Positions 24,516-33,684 of a DNA stretch of 64,000 bases are shown piece by piece. The notes beneath the pieces are model-generated. The model worked only from the letters and a program-made list of their open reading frames with translations. It was not told the origin of the DNA and did not search any database. Within the stretch, counting starts at the first letter, position 1. Every line of letters starts with the position of its first letter. Both the position numbers and the translations under genes were made by a program. Origin of the DNA: Chitinophaga pinensis (GTDB lineage: Bacteria > Bacteroidota > Bacteroidia > 2-12-FULL-35-15); NCBI GenBank assembly GCA_945879015.1, contig CAMCUO010000007.1:1-64000 (forward strand), read 5' to 3'.

Positions 24516-26735
24516 TTATTTTATCTCCATTCTCAATCCAACATAAATTATTCTTCCTTCCACTGGTGCATATATCATAGATGCATCAAAATTTGGTCCA
24601 AAAGGATTTTCAGAAGCTACAATCGGATTTTTTTGTGTGTAATTTAAAATGTTTTCACAACCTAAATATGTTTCAAATTTCCTGAATTTTTTTGTTATCT
24701 GTGCATTCAGTAAAAAATATTCTTTTGAGTGTTTAGGTAATTGATATTCAACTGGACTTAAAACCGTGCTCGGAATTCTGCTTTTCCCTAACCAGTTAGT
24801 TGTAAAATCAAATTTCCATTTTTCCATATAGGTTGCATAAGCTAAATTTAACATAACACGATGTTTCGGAACATAAGGCTTATCCATTAGCTCATAATTG
24901 TATGTCGATTTTACATCATACCATTTATATGCCATTTTTACTGCAAAATCTTTCGCTGGCTCAAATCCCATATCCACTTGTAGGCTATGAGAATAGGATG
25001 CTCCTTTCAAATTATAAAATACAACTTTGTTTACATGTTGATCCAAATCCACTATCACTTGGTTTTCAAAATCAGTTCTGAAGAAATCTACATTTATGAA
25101 TGCTTCATTATCAAATAATTTGAATTGTTGATTTGCAGATACTCCATAATTCCAAGCAATTTCTGGCTTCAACTTTTCATTCATTACAATTTGCCGTGAA
25201 CTTGCAAACACCGATTGGTTTTCTACAAACACATTGCTTGTTCTAAATCCTCTTCCTCCCGATAAACGGAAAGTAGTTTTCTTTGTAGCATTCCATCTCA
25301 AATGCAAACGGGGAGTATAAAATACACCGTGAATGTTGTGATAGTCAGCACGAAGACCCGCCACTAAGGAAAATTTTTCTGGATAAGAATACGTGTATTC
25401 AGCAAACACTCCTGGAACACTTTCTGTTCTGGCAAAAGCTGTATCATTAAATTTTTCATCGTAATCATCTAATAAATAACTTGCACCTAATTTATATTTA
25501 TGATTGGTATTATTAATAATATTAGCATAAATCACATTTGCATAAAAATTCTTTTGAACTCCTTTGTAATCTCTCAATCCAAAATACATATCCTGCTCCT
25601 GCCATTTTCCTGAAGTTTGAATTCCAACACTCTTGTATGGTTTTGAAGGAAACATAAATCCTGTTTTAGAAAAGTATTCTAACGACTTTGTATTTATTCC
25701 TATTCCATAATGATTGGAAGAATCTCTTTCTGGAGCATAAACGAAATTTTTTTGTCCACCCTGACGAGTTTCATACAAACCTTTTATTCCAAATTGAGCT
25801 TCAAAATTTTTCTGATTATGAAAATCCCATCTGTTAAATACATTATATTGCTGAGTTAAAGGCATGTCCAAAAAACCATCTTTGTTCATGTCTTGTTTCA
25901 TGGTATTGGAACTTGCATGCGTAAACAACAAGGTGCTCAACTTCTCATTTATCTTTTTGGTAGCATGAATATTTGCTTCTGCTCTTCCTTTTTGATTCCC
26001 ATAAACATTTATGAAAAAACGGTGTTTCTGTTCTTGTGGTTTTAAAAATTCCAAATTAATTTGTCCGGAAATACTTTCATAACCATTCACAACTGAACCT
26101 GTTCCTTTTGTTACCAAGATATTTTCAATCCAAGTTCCAGGAATATAATTTATTCCATAAGCAGCAGAAAGCCCACGCAACATGGGCATATTCTCAGAAA
26201 GAATTTGAGTGTAAACACCATCGAGTCCGAGCATCTGAATTTTTTTCGCTCCGGAAACTGCATCCGTAAATGCAACATCTACTGAAGCGTTGGTACTGAA
26301 ACTTTCGGAAAGATTACAACAAGCTGCTTTCAGTAATTCTTTACTAGAAATTACTTCTGTATTAATTGGAGTGAAAAGTTTATTTAAAGTAGTGCTTTGT
26401 TTTTCTGACACCTCAACAGCCCTTAAAGTGACAGAGTTTTTCAAAACAATGTTAAAATCCATTTTGTTAATTTCGGAAACAGAAATGGTATCACTCAAAA
26501 ATCCCATCATGCTAATGATTAACTGTGCAGGAATTGTATCTGGATTTGCTAACTGAAATTTTCCATCCAAATCGGTGGTTGCTCCAATTCCTGTTTTCAG
26601 CCAATAAACATTTGCTCCAGGCAAGGCTTCTTTTTTTCCTTTATCATCTGCCCCAATAATTTTTCCCATAATATGCTGGGCGGAAATTGAGTTTGCAAAC
26701 AATAGAAGGATTATAATATAAAATAATCGTTTCAT
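24516..26735 (-). CDS. TonB-dependent receptor, metal-associated subgroup
   Basis: This 739-aa outer-membrane receptor has a signal peptide, then a CarboxypepD_reg domain (IMGKIIGADDKGKKEALPGANVYW). The plug contains an unusual double cysteine (LLKAACCNLSESFSTNASVDV), then GAKKIQMLGLDGVYTQIL and GSVVNGYESISGQIN. The barrel follows, ending VGLRMEIK. The ACCNLSESF plug motif is typical of Bacteroidota receptors found beside HMA and HYC_CC_PP genes. It is probably a copper or other metal-chelate transporter, or a target of metal control. The gap to the HMA gene is 63 nt. Confidence 0.88.
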   Translation of the reverse strand: MKRLFYIIILLLFANSISAQHIMGKIIGADDKGKKEALPGANVYWLKTGIGATTDLDGKFQLANPDTIPAQLIISMMGFLSDTISVSEINKMDFNIVLKNSVTLRAVEVSEKQSTTLNKLFTPINTEVISSKELLKAACCNLSESFSTNASVDVAFTDAVSGAKKIQMLGLDGVYTQILSENMPMLRGLSAAYGINYIPGTWIENILVTKGTGSVVNGYESISGQINLEFLKPQEQKHRFFINVYGNQKGRAEANIHATKKINEKLSTLLFTHASSNTMKQDMNKDGFLDMPLTQQYNVFNRWDFHNQKNFEAQFGIKGLYETRQGGQKNFVYAPERDSSNHYGIGINTKSLEYFSKTGFMFPSKPYKSVGIQTSGKWQEQDMYFGLRDYKGVQKNFYANVIYANIINNTNHKYKLGASYLLDDYDEKFNDTAFARTESVPGVFAEYTYSYPEKFSLVAGLRADYHNIHGVFYTPRLHLRWNATKKTTFRLSGGRGFRTSNVFVENQSVFASSRQIVMNEKLKPEIAWNYGVSANQQFKLFDNEAFINVDFFRTDFENQVIVDLDQHVNKVVFYNLKGASYSHSLQVDMGFEPAKDFAVKMAYKWYDVKSTYNYELMDKPYVPKHRVMLNLAYATYMEKWKFDFTTNWLGKSRIPSTVLSPVEYQLPKHSKEYFLLNAQITKKFRKFETYLGCENILNYTQKNPIVASENPFGPNFDASMIYAPVEGRIIYVGLRMEIK

Positions 26736-26821
26736 TTGATTTTGGATTAAAGTTGCTCGCAGATTGCGCTGATTTCCGCAGAAAAAATTGCAATCATTAA
26801 ATTCTTAAAGAAACTTTTAAA

Positions 26822-27265
26822 TCAAATGGTTAGTGTGGAAATAAAATTTAAGAGTGTTCGCCCATATAATGGCGGAGGAAGATCGGAATATTGAAATGCT
26901 AATTTGTTTTCAACTTGATTGGTTACTATAGTCTTAGATGAAATAAAAAACGACTGAAGAACTGTTCCTTTTTCTAATGAAAGTTTTTGTGAATTTTGAA
27001 AATCAGTTAAATTAAAAGTATAGCTGTTAATGTCGCAGCAATTTCCTTTTTCGAAAGACATAACACCTTCTGACAAAGGTAATATTGCTCTTTTTTCTGT
27101 AGCTGAAGTCTCAACTTTTTTAGCGCAACAATCCTCCAATTTAGCCAACGATATTTTTTGTTTCCCGCTTTTTAAGCAAACCATTGAACTAATGGTAAAA
27201 CCTAAACTCGAGAAAAGAAAAACTGTTGCTAAAAAAACAGACGTTATTTTTTGTAATACTTTCAT
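26822..27265 (-). CDS. HYC_CC_PP family protein
   Basis: This 147-aa exported protein has paired cysteines (DCCAKK, GNCCDINS), an earlier single Cys (SSMVCLKSGKQ), and a PPPLYGR motif near the C-terminus. These are the hallmarks of the HYC_CC_PP family that accompanies metal-related TonB receptors. The frame extends eight codons upstream to 27289. I prefer the ATG at 27265, which starts a clean signal peptide (MKVLQKITSVFLATVFLFSS). It is first in the operon. Cysteine pairs suggest metal or redox binding. Confidence 0.82.
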   Translation of the reverse strand: MKVLQKITSVFLATVFLFSSLGFTISSMVCLKSGKQKISLAKLEDCCAKKVETSATEKRAILPLSEGVMSFEKGNCCDINSYTFNLTDFQNSQKLSLEKGTVLQSFFISSKTIVTNQVENKLAFQYSDLPPPLYGRTLLNFISTLTI

Positions 27266-27380
27266 TTTGATGTAACGAAGATACAACAATCTAATTGTTT
27301 TAAAAATTAAAAAATGTTAAATCATTTTACCCTCTTTTTTATCTAAAAAAATCTACCTTTATGCCTCAAATAAAAAGCAT

Positions 27381-28538
27381 ATGTCAGATACCACAAAATT
27401 AGGCTTTGGAACCAAAGCAATACACGCAGGGCAAGAGCCTGATCCAACTACAGGAGCTATCATGACTCCTATTTACCAAACATCAACTTACTGGCAGGAA
27501 AGTCCGGGCAAGCACAAAGGCTATGCTTATGCGCGTGGGAAAAATCCAACACGTACTGCTTTGGAAAAATGTTTAGCTGAATTAGAAGGAGCAAAACATG
27601 CATTGTGTTTTTCAAGCGGAATGGGTGCTATTGATGCATTGATGAAATTGCTTCGTCCGGGCGATGAAGTAATTACTGGTGATGATTTATATGGTGGCAG
27701 CTATAGAATGTTCACCAAAGTATTTGCACCATTCGGAATAAAATTCCATTTCATTGATATGAAAGATGTGAATGTGATTAAAAAACACATCAATGCAAAT
27801 ACAAAAATGATTTGGCTGGAAACACCTACCAATCCAACAATGCAGATTATCGACATTGAAGCTTGTTCTAAAATTGCGAAAGAAAATAAATTAATTTGTG
27901 CAGTTGATAACACCTTTGCTTCTCCGTATTTACAAAATCCATTAGCATTGGGCGCTGATATCGTAATGCATTCAGCAACAAAATATTTAGGCGGACATAG
28001 TGATGTGATTATGGGCGCGCTTTGTTTGAGCGATGATAATTTATATACGCAATTAGCATTTATTCATAATAGCTGTGGCGCAACTCCCGGACCGATGGAT
28101 AGTTTCTTGGTTTTACGCGGACTAAAAACTTTGCACATCCGCATGGAGCGTCATTGTTTCAACGGAAGAAAAATTGCTGAATTTTTAAAAACACATCCTA
28201 AGATTGATAAATTGTATTGGCCAGGTTTCCCTGACAGTCAAAACCACGACATAGCAAAAAAGCAAATGAAAGATTTCGGTGGTATGATTTCTTTCTCCCT
28301 AAAAGGAAATAAGCAAGAAGATGCATTTAAGATTGCTTCCAGCATGAAAGTGTTTTCATTGGCAGAATCTTTAGGAGGAGTTGAATCATTAATTAATCAT
28401 CCGGCAACTATGACACATGCTTCTATTCCAAAAGAAGAAAGAGATAAAGCAGGGGTCGTAGAGTCCCTTTTAAGATTGAGTGTTGGGATTGAAGATATTG
28501 ATGATTTGATTGCGGACTTGAAGCAGGCATTAGGGTAA
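27381..28538 (+). CDS. metB: Cystathionine gamma-synthase (Cys/Met metabolism PLP enzyme)
   Basis: This 385-aa PLP-dependent enzyme of the trans-sulfuration family joins an activated homoserine ester with cysteine to make cystathionine. It may also act as a gamma-lyase, which sequence alone does not separate. It has the PLP lysine Lys201 in HSATKYLGGHSDV, the YARGKNPTR substrate segment, the FSSGMGAI cofactor loop and VDNTFASPYLQNPL. The length is normal. It is followed by a dispersed repeat and a terminator. Confidence 0.9.
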   Translation: MSDTTKLGFGTKAIHAGQEPDPTTGAIMTPIYQTSTYWQESPGKHKGYAYARGKNPTRTALEKCLAELEGAKHALCFSSGMGAIDALMKLLRPGDEVITGDDLYGGSYRMFTKVFAPFGIKFHFIDMKDVNVIKKHINANTKMIWLETPTNPTMQIIDIEACSKIAKENKLICAVDNTFASPYLQNPLALGADIVMHSATKYLGGHSDVIMGALCLSDDNLYTQLAFIHNSCGATPGPMDSFLVLRGLKTLHIRMERHCFNGRKIAEFLKTHPKIDKLYWPGFPDSQNHDIAKKQMKDFGGMISFSLKGNKQEDAFKIASSMKVFSLAESLGGVESLINHPATMTHASIPKEERDKAGVVESLLRLSVGIEDIDDLIADLKQALG

Positions 28539-28574
28539 AAAAGTTAAAAGAGAAAAAAGTCAAAAGTTAATATA

Positions 28575-28688
28575 TCCTCGCAAAGTCATCTCGTGATGTC
28601 ACCCTGAGCGGAGTCGAAGGGCGGCATCTCCCTGTAAGTAGCAGATCCCGTGTCGTGGCACGGGATGACGATTGCGAAGAGAAACCAC
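28575..28688. repeat. Dispersed intergenic repeat (CACCCTGAGC / CGAAG family) with CCCG hairpin
   Basis: It contains CTCGTGATGTCACCCTGAGC, GGAGTCGAAGGGCGGCATC, the hairpin ATCCCGTG-tcgtgg-CACGGGAT (28645-28666), then GACGATTGCGAAG. Shorter relatives lie at 50154-50228 and 53616-53663, and a reverse-oriented relative at 121-223. Non-coding. Confidence 0.7.
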
Positions 28689-28700
28689 CTAATTTCGCAC

Positions 28701-28734
28701 AAAGCAAGAGCGTAAAAACCTCTTGCTTTTTCGG
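28701..28734 (+). terminator. Rho-independent terminator of metB
   Basis: AAAGCAAGAG / CTCTTGCTTT, a perfect 10-bp stem, is followed by TTCGGTTTT. It covers the upstream end of the open frame of the next gene. Confidence 0.75.
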
Positions 28735-28776
28735 TTTTATATGGCTATCTTTATAAAGACAAAAAACATAGAAATT

Positions 28777-29520
28777 TTGAACTATTATTATATAACCGGA
28801 ACGAGCAGAGGAATTGGGAAAGCATTTGCTGAACATTTGCTGGAAAATGCTACAAATAGAGTGATTGGGATTTCCCGTAGTAGAAGTATTGAGCATCCGA
28901 ATTACAGTCATTCTTATTTGGATTTGACAGACGTAAATGCTATTTCAGGATTTAAGTTCGAATTGCATGCCAACGCTAAAAAGGTTTATCTAATAAATAA
29001 TGCCGGTGTTTTGGGCTTTATTAAACCTGTAGGGAAATTAGATGCTGCAACAATTATTAAAAACTATACAGTAAACTTAATTGCACCAACTGTTCTTACA
29101 AATGCCTTTATTGAATGTTACGATTCGACTGATGCCGAAAAAGTAATTGTAAACGTAAGCTCAGGAGCAGGGAAAAATCCGATTGATGGCTGGGCTGTAT
29201 ATTGTGCTTCTAAAGCAGGAATAGATATGCTAAGTCGTGTGGTGGATGCGGAACAAAAAATAAGAACTACAAAGCCACAGGAAAGTATTCATAAAGGCTT
29301 TCATATTTTCTCCATTGCTCCGGGAGTAGTGAATACTGGCATGCAAGACGAAATAAGAGCTGCTCAGAAAGAAGACTTCAGTAGATTAGAAGACTTTATT
29401 GGTTATAAGGTTAATAACCAGTTATCGGAGCCGGAATTTGTTTCTAAAAAATATACTAATATCTTAGCTAATATTAACAATATTAAGGATGTGCTTTCAT
29501 CCATAAAAGATTACGACTAA
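28777..29520 (+). CDS. Short-chain dehydrogenase/reductase
   Basis: This is an NAD(P)-dependent SDR with TGTSRGIG near the N-terminus, NNAG (NNAGVLGF), a catalytic Ser in NVSSGAGKNP and the Y-x-x-x-K pair (Tyr142, Lys146 in YCASKAG). The frame opens at 28723, but that ATG lies in the terminator. The family usually starts directly before NYYIITG, and a TTG sits exactly there at 28777, with TATCTTTA upstream at 28746. The alternative start is the ATG at 28741. It resembles benzil/sepiapterin-type reductases, substrate unknown. Confidence 0.85.
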   Translation: MNYYYITGTSRGIGKAFAEHLLENATNRVIGISRSRSIEHPNYSHSYLDLTDVNAISGFKFELHANAKKVYLINNAGVLGFIKPVGKLDAATIIKNYTVNLIAPTVLTNAFIECYDSTDAEKVIVNVSSGAGKNPIDGWAVYCASKAGIDMLSRVVDAEQKIRTTKPQESIHKGFHIFSIAPGVVNTGMQDEIRAAQKEDFSRLEDFIGYKVNNQLSEPEFVSKKYTNILANINNIKDVLSSIKDYD

Positions 29521-29572
29521 AAAAAAGAAATCATCCCCTCTCTAAACTATCAATAATTAAATGCTATTAAAA

Positions 29573-31666
29573 ATGAACAAAATTACCAAACTATTAAGTG
29601 CACTTTTTTTAACTGCACTTACTTTCAATTTCGCTACAGCACAAGAAGTAAAACTTTGTAGCACTACCGAAATGATGAATAAATATTTTAATGAACATCC
29701 TTCATTAAAACAATCTTATCTGGAACAAGAACAAGCAGCTGTGCTTGCCGACCAAGCAGCATTTGCTAAAGGATACAAAGAAGGAGATGGAAGAGCTATG
29801 CCTCCTGTTTATACTATTCCTGTTGTTTTTCACATCCTTCACGAAGGCGGACTGGAAAACATTTCTGATGCACAAATTTTTGATCAAATACGTATTTTAA
29901 ATGAAGACTACCGTAAATTAAATACAGATATTTCTGCTGTGGTTCCTTCCTTTACTTCTATAGCTGCTGATTGTGAAATCCAATTCGCTTTAGCTAAAAA
30001 AGATCCATTGGGAAATTGTACAAACGGAATTGATCGTATTTATACTTCTGAAACAAATGTGGGAGACGATGGTTCTAAATTAAATCAATGGGCACGCAAC
30101 AAATATTTAAATATTTGGGTTGTAAAAACCATTACCAGCGGAGCAGCGGGATATGCCTATTTACCTTTTTCTACAATTACATCACCGGGAATTGATGGTA
30201 TAGTTATTTTATCAACTTATATCGGAAGCATCGGATCTGGTTCTGTTAATCGCTCTCGTGCTTTAACTCATGAAATTGGTCACTACTTAAATTTAAATCA
30301 CACTTGGGGTGGAACAAACGACCCAGGAGTAGATTGTTCAGGAAGCGATGCAGTTTCTGATACTCCTACAACAGAAGGTCACACAACATGCACACTTCCT
30401 TCTTCGGTTTGCAATCCTCCAGTAATTGAAAACGTACAAAATTATATGGAGTATGCATATTGCAGCAATATGTTTACTGCCGGACAAAAAACCAGAATGC
30501 GTTCAGCACTTACAAGTGGAACTGCTTCCAGAAATAACTTATGGACCACAGCAAACTTAACTGCTACTGGAGTTAGTACTCCTGCTGTATTATGTTTGGC
30601 AGATTTTCAATCTAATGATGCAGTTAATGCCGTTTGTCAAGGCGATAGTTTAACTTTTACAGATTTATCTTGGAACGGAGATCCAACTGGCTGGGCGTGG
30701 ACATTTGCTGGCGGAACTCCGGGAACATCAACTGATTCGATGCCTGTAATTACTTATAATACTCCAGGTGTATATAATGTTTCATTAACAGTTTCAAATG
30801 GTTCTGGTTCTGTAAATGCAACTAAAACTTCTTATGTTACAGTTTATCCAAACACTGCAACTTATGCTGTTCCTATTTATTCAGAAGGATTTGAAGGAAG
30901 CGCAGTACCAAATGTTGATTGGAATGTGCGCAATGCAACTACAGGAACAAATACATGGACACAAACTTCTACCGCTGCTGCAACCGGAACAAAATCTGTT
31001 CGTATTGTAAATGCAAGTACTTATGATGGAAACATTGATGAATTAATTTCTCCGTCAATTGATATGACTGCTATTGCAGGAACACCTTCATTAACCTACA
31101 AAGTTGCACACGCACAAAAAACATCTACATCAGCTGATAAATTGCAGGTCTATGTTTCTACAACTTGCGGACAATCATGGTCGTTGCGCCAAACATTAAC
31201 AGGCGCTTCACTTTCAACTGCGGGTGTTATCACCGCTTCTTTTGTTCCAACAGCTTCACAATGGGTTACAAAAACATTGAGCTTTGCATCCTTAGCAACT
31301 GAAACAAGTTTATTTGTGATGTTTAAATTTACAAGTGATGCAGGAAACAATATTTATTTGGATGATATTAATATTATGGGCAATGTTGGCATTGATGAAT
31401 TACCAAACAACATTAATTTTAATATGTATCCTAATCCAACAGAAGGAAATACTATTATCTCTTTCAACTTATCAGAAAACAAAGAAACAGCAATTACTGT
31501 TTATGATGTTTTAGGAAAAGAAATTGTAAACGTATATAATGGAGATTTAAATGCAGGAGAACATCAATATTCAATTGCAGATAAAACAAAATTATCTTCG
31601 GGAATTTATTTCATTAAATTAACTTTGGATGGAGAAAGCTTCACTAAGAAGTTGATTGTGAAATAA
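29573..31666 (+). CDS. Secreted M43 (cytophagalysin-like) metalloprotease with T9SS sorting domain
   Basis: I chose the ATG at 29573 (697 aa) because it starts the signal peptide; an ATG four codons upstream is also possible. The zinc site HEIGHYLNLNH is at residues 233-243, followed by TWGG, as in PAPP-A/M43 proteases. The conserved Cys-containing region DCSGSDAVSDTPTTEG and the Met-turn-like NYMEYAYC follow. A PKD domain (about 345-430), a jelly-roll choice-of-anchor J domain (about 435-600) and a type A T9SS domain (FNMYPNPTEGN, VYDVLGKEIV, LSSGIYFIKLTLDG) complete it. A secreted endopeptidase is likely. Confidence 0.92.
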   Translation: MNKITKLLSALFLTALTFNFATAQEVKLCSTTEMMNKYFNEHPSLKQSYLEQEQAAVLADQAAFAKGYKEGDGRAMPPVYTIPVVFHILHEGGLENISDAQIFDQIRILNEDYRKLNTDISAVVPSFTSIAADCEIQFALAKKDPLGNCTNGIDRIYTSETNVGDDGSKLNQWARNKYLNIWVVKTITSGAAGYAYLPFSTITSPGIDGIVILSTYIGSIGSGSVNRSRALTHEIGHYLNLNHTWGGTNDPGVDCSGSDAVSDTPTTEGHTTCTLPSSVCNPPVIENVQNYMEYAYCSNMFTAGQKTRMRSALTSGTASRNNLWTTANLTATGVSTPAVLCLADFQSNDAVNAVCQGDSLTFTDLSWNGDPTGWAWTFAGGTPGTSTDSMPVITYNTPGVYNVSLTVSNGSGSVNATKTSYVTVYPNTATYAVPIYSEGFEGSAVPNVDWNVRNATTGTNTWTQTSTAAATGTKSVRIVNASTYDGNIDELISPSIDMTAIAGTPSLTYKVAHAQKTSTSADKLQVYVSTTCGQSWSLRQTLTGASLSTAGVITASFVPTASQWVTKTLSFASLATETSLFVMFKFTSDAGNNIYLDDINIMGNVGIDELPNNINFNMYPNPTEGNTIISFNLSENKETAITVYDVLGKEIVNVYNGDLNAGEHQYSIADKTKLSSGIYFIKLTLDGESFTKKLIVK

Positions 31667-31680
31667 ACATTTATTAAAAA

Positions 31681-31726
31681 ATTAAAAATCCCTCTTCATG
31701 AATATGTTTAGGGATTTTTAATCTTT
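31681..31726 (+). terminator. Rho-independent terminator of the M43 protease gene
   Basis: ATTAAAAATCCCT / AGGGATTTTTAAT forms a 13-bp stem with a 16-nt loop. The second arm itself supplies the T run. Confidence 0.8.
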
Positions 31727-32047
31727 AGAAAAAATATATACGCTACGTTATAGCGGTTATCTATCCAGCGGGGTAGCGATTGGCGTTATAGATTAGCGGG
31801 TATAACAGGGTTATGTCTCATACTATGATAACCAGCAACCACTAGCGAAATGACAGAAATATGCAAATATTTAATGACATAAAATTTATTAAGTCACCTC
31901 TCGAGAGAGAGAAGTATAATAGGCATAAATTTCGCTGCAAAGGCGACATTGCAAATCTTAGCATTTCTACAAAAAACGAACACATAAAAAATTAACTTTG
32001 ACAAAGTTAAATAACGGGGAAAGCAGAAACCGAATAGAGTATGTAAA
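31727..32047. other. Non-coding stretch without a recognisable gene
   Basis: There is no open frame of note on either strand. The first 80 nt are richer in G+C and repeat short GCGGT/TAGCGGG/GCGTTATAG words. A perfect palindrome TTAACTTTGACAAAGTTAA lies at 31992-32010. This may be a decayed insertion or repeat; I see no coding or RNA-gene signal. Confidence 0.4.
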
Positions 32048-32085
32048 CAAAAAAATTCCCATCATTTCTGATAGGAATTTTATTT
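32048..32085 (-). terminator. Terminator of the secreted-protein pair
   Basis: On the minus strand AAAATTCC / GGAATTTT with an inner ATC/GAT pairing is followed by a T-rich tract, just after the stop of the 32102-32551 gene. Confidence 0.6.
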
Positions 32086-32101
32086 CATAAAAATATTTTT
32101 T

Positions 32102-32551
32102 CTACCCTTTTTTAAATCCCACCATAATAGAAACGCATCCACTTGGAAGAACTGAGCTGGTTGATTCAGATTCAGGAACTTGAACTTCTACAATAAATTG
32201 TTGTGTATTTTTTACTTTGAAATCCCAGAAATCGGGATAATCATTTTTTTGGCTCTCGAAAACAACTTTTTTGTTCGTGTCCATCACTTTAAAGGTCAAA
32301 TCACCTAATTCTTCCTGTCCGCAAACAACAATTCTATAGTCTTGTCCGGAGTAAAAAGTAATATTTAAAGATGTTTTTTGTCCGGAGCTAAGAACAGATG
32401 TACTAACCTGTCCATTCAACGTAAATGGTTGAATTTTTGGCATGCACTTTTTCTTTTGAAAGGTGGTGCATTGAGCATTTACGGCCGAAGTGGATAATAC
32501 CAAAGTAGCAATGGCAACGATGGCTTTCAAGGAGTAAGTTTGTTTCATCAA
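32102..32551 (-). CDS. Conserved secreted protein of unknown function
   Basis: This 149-aa protein has a signal peptide (ends AVNAQ), a small cysteine-containing N-terminal segment (CTTFQKKKCMP) and a predicted beta-sandwich (LNITFYSGQDYRIVVCGQ, DLTFKVMDTNKKVVFE, FIVEVQVPES). The GQDYRIVVCG and FDFKV-like strands resemble carbohydrate- or ligand-binding beta-sandwiches, but I cannot assign a family. Either of the first two ATG codons could be used. It lies 13 nt after the lipoprotein gene, so the two are an operon. Confidence 0.65.
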   Translation of the reverse strand: MMKQTYSLKAIVAIATLVLSTSAVNAQCTTFQKKKCMPKIQPFTLNGQVSTSVLSSGQKTSLNITFYSGQDYRIVVCGQEELGDLTFKVMDTNKKVVFESQKNDYPDFWDFKVKNTQQFIVEVQVPESESTSSVLPSGCVSIMVGFKKG

Positions 32552-32564
32552 GGCTTTTTACGCC

Positions 32565-33461
32565 TTATTGGATGATTTTGTTTCTAATTTCAGCACATTT
32601 ATCAGAAATCTGCTTCAATTGATCAGCTGTTAGTTTAAAACTGCTGTTATTCGAAAGCGTAGATTGGCCTTTTGCAGTATCCGTTGTTGTTGTTGTTTCA
32701 GTTGCTGTAAAAGGAATTGCGGCAAAAATCTTTTTTAATTCCCCAAATTGAGTTAATAAAGAAGGAATGGTTTCATTTTCTGCTTTATAGCTTTCTAACA
32801 ATGCAATTAGGTTATCTAATGAAAGTTTTTGCTCTCCAATTCGGGTAACAATTCCTTCATTTTTAGTAGCAGCAGCAATTTGAGTTGCAATGTATAAACC
32901 TTCCATCCAGCCACCAGTAACAATAAGAGCAGAAACACCTGGCTGTCCGTTCTCTTTTAAGTAAGAGTCAGCATTCCAATAAGAATCAGAAATAATTGCC
33001 AATAAAGAATCTCTGTTTTGCATATTTGACTCAATACGAGAAGTTGTTGATTCATCAAAAGCTCCGCTTATGCCTAATCCGCTAGCCAATTTATTGGCAC
33101 AACGTAAATAAAGCATAGATTCTTGAGTTTGATCGAATACACTTGTAAAACTCAAATCAGAACCATAAACCCCTAAGTTCAAAGCCTTAGCAGCAACTGT
33201 TTCGTATTTTGATACGTTTTCAATTGGGTTCAGGATTTTTGCATTGTATTTAGCACCTGCTGCCTTTAAAAGAGTGGTTGTTTCAACAGGAGACGGGATC
33301 GAATAAAACACATTTTGTGCTTTCACATCTCTCACTTTTGTTTCAGCACCAGCAGTATCAACTGCTTCAATACCATTTGAATCATCTGATGAGCCACAGG
33401 CTACAAATACCATTGAAATAGCAATAAATGAGGCGAAAAGTGTTGTTTTTTGAATGTTCAT
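32565..33461 (-). CDS. Conserved helical lipoprotein
   Basis: This 298-aa protein has a lipobox (FVACG, Cys22) and a low-complexity acidic linker (SSDDSNGIEAVDTAG). A helical body follows, with repeated motifs such as VYGSDLSFTSVFDQTQESMLYLRCANKLASGLG and GGWMEGLYIATQIA. A Thr-rich segment (TETTTTTD) comes before the C-terminal coiled stretch. It is similar to conserved Bacteroidota lipoproteins of unknown role. Likely anchored to the outer membrane facing the periplasm. It is transcribed from a box at 33487-33494. Confidence 0.75.
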   Translation of the reverse strand: MNIQKTTLFASFIAISMVFVACGSSDDSNGIEAVDTAGAETKVRDVKAQNVFYSIPSPVETTTLLKAAGAKYNAKILNPIENVSKYETVAAKALNLGVYGSDLSFTSVFDQTQESMLYLRCANKLASGLGISGAFDESTTSRIESNMQNRDSLLAIISDSYWNADSYLKENGQPGVSALIVTGGWMEGLYIATQIAAATKNEGIVTRIGEQKLSLDNLIALLESYKAENETIPSLLTQFGELKKIFAAIPFTATETTTTTDTAKGQSTLSNNSSFKLTADQLKQISDKCAEIRNKIIQ

Positions 33462-33486
33462 GTCTTAGGGTTTTTGAAATTTCCTC

Positions 33487-33494
33487 CAAATATA
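33487..33494 (-). promoter_or_regulatory. -7 box of the lipoprotein gene
   Basis: The minus strand reads TATATTTG, 25 nt before the ATG at 33461. No matching -33 element is obvious. Confidence 0.5.
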
Positions 33495-33555
33495 ATACAA
33501 TATCATTATGTATGGTAATCCTCTTTAAAACTTGTGAAAAAAAGAGACAGCACCC

Positions 33556-33662
33556 TTATACTTCGACTAAGCTCAGTGAAACGTCTGTGTGTAGGCTTCT
33601 CTTAATGTCCTGTCTGGCTGAGTGGATTCGACTACGCTCACCATAAACTCAGTCTAAGACGT
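33556..33662. repeat. Dispersed repeat, reverse-oriented copy of the 23964 element
   Basis: It starts with CTTCGACTAAGCTCAGTGAAAC. The second half, read on the minus strand, gives GACTGAGTTTATGGTGAGCG then TAGTCGAATCCACTCAGCC, nearly identical to 23966-24003. Non-coding spacer between dxs and the lipoprotein gene. Confidence 0.7.
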
Positions 33663-33684
33663 TATTATTTATTGCTTATTCTCT

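Noticed and set aside
27290..27380. Riboswitch upstream of the cystathionine gamma-synthase gene
   Set aside because: The spacer between divergent genes is under 100 nt, A+T-rich and without the conserved helices of a SAM riboswitch.
31727..32047. A possible RNA gene in the spacer after the protease gene
   Set aside because: Only short GC-rich words and one 19-nt palindrome are visible; no fold or family recognised.
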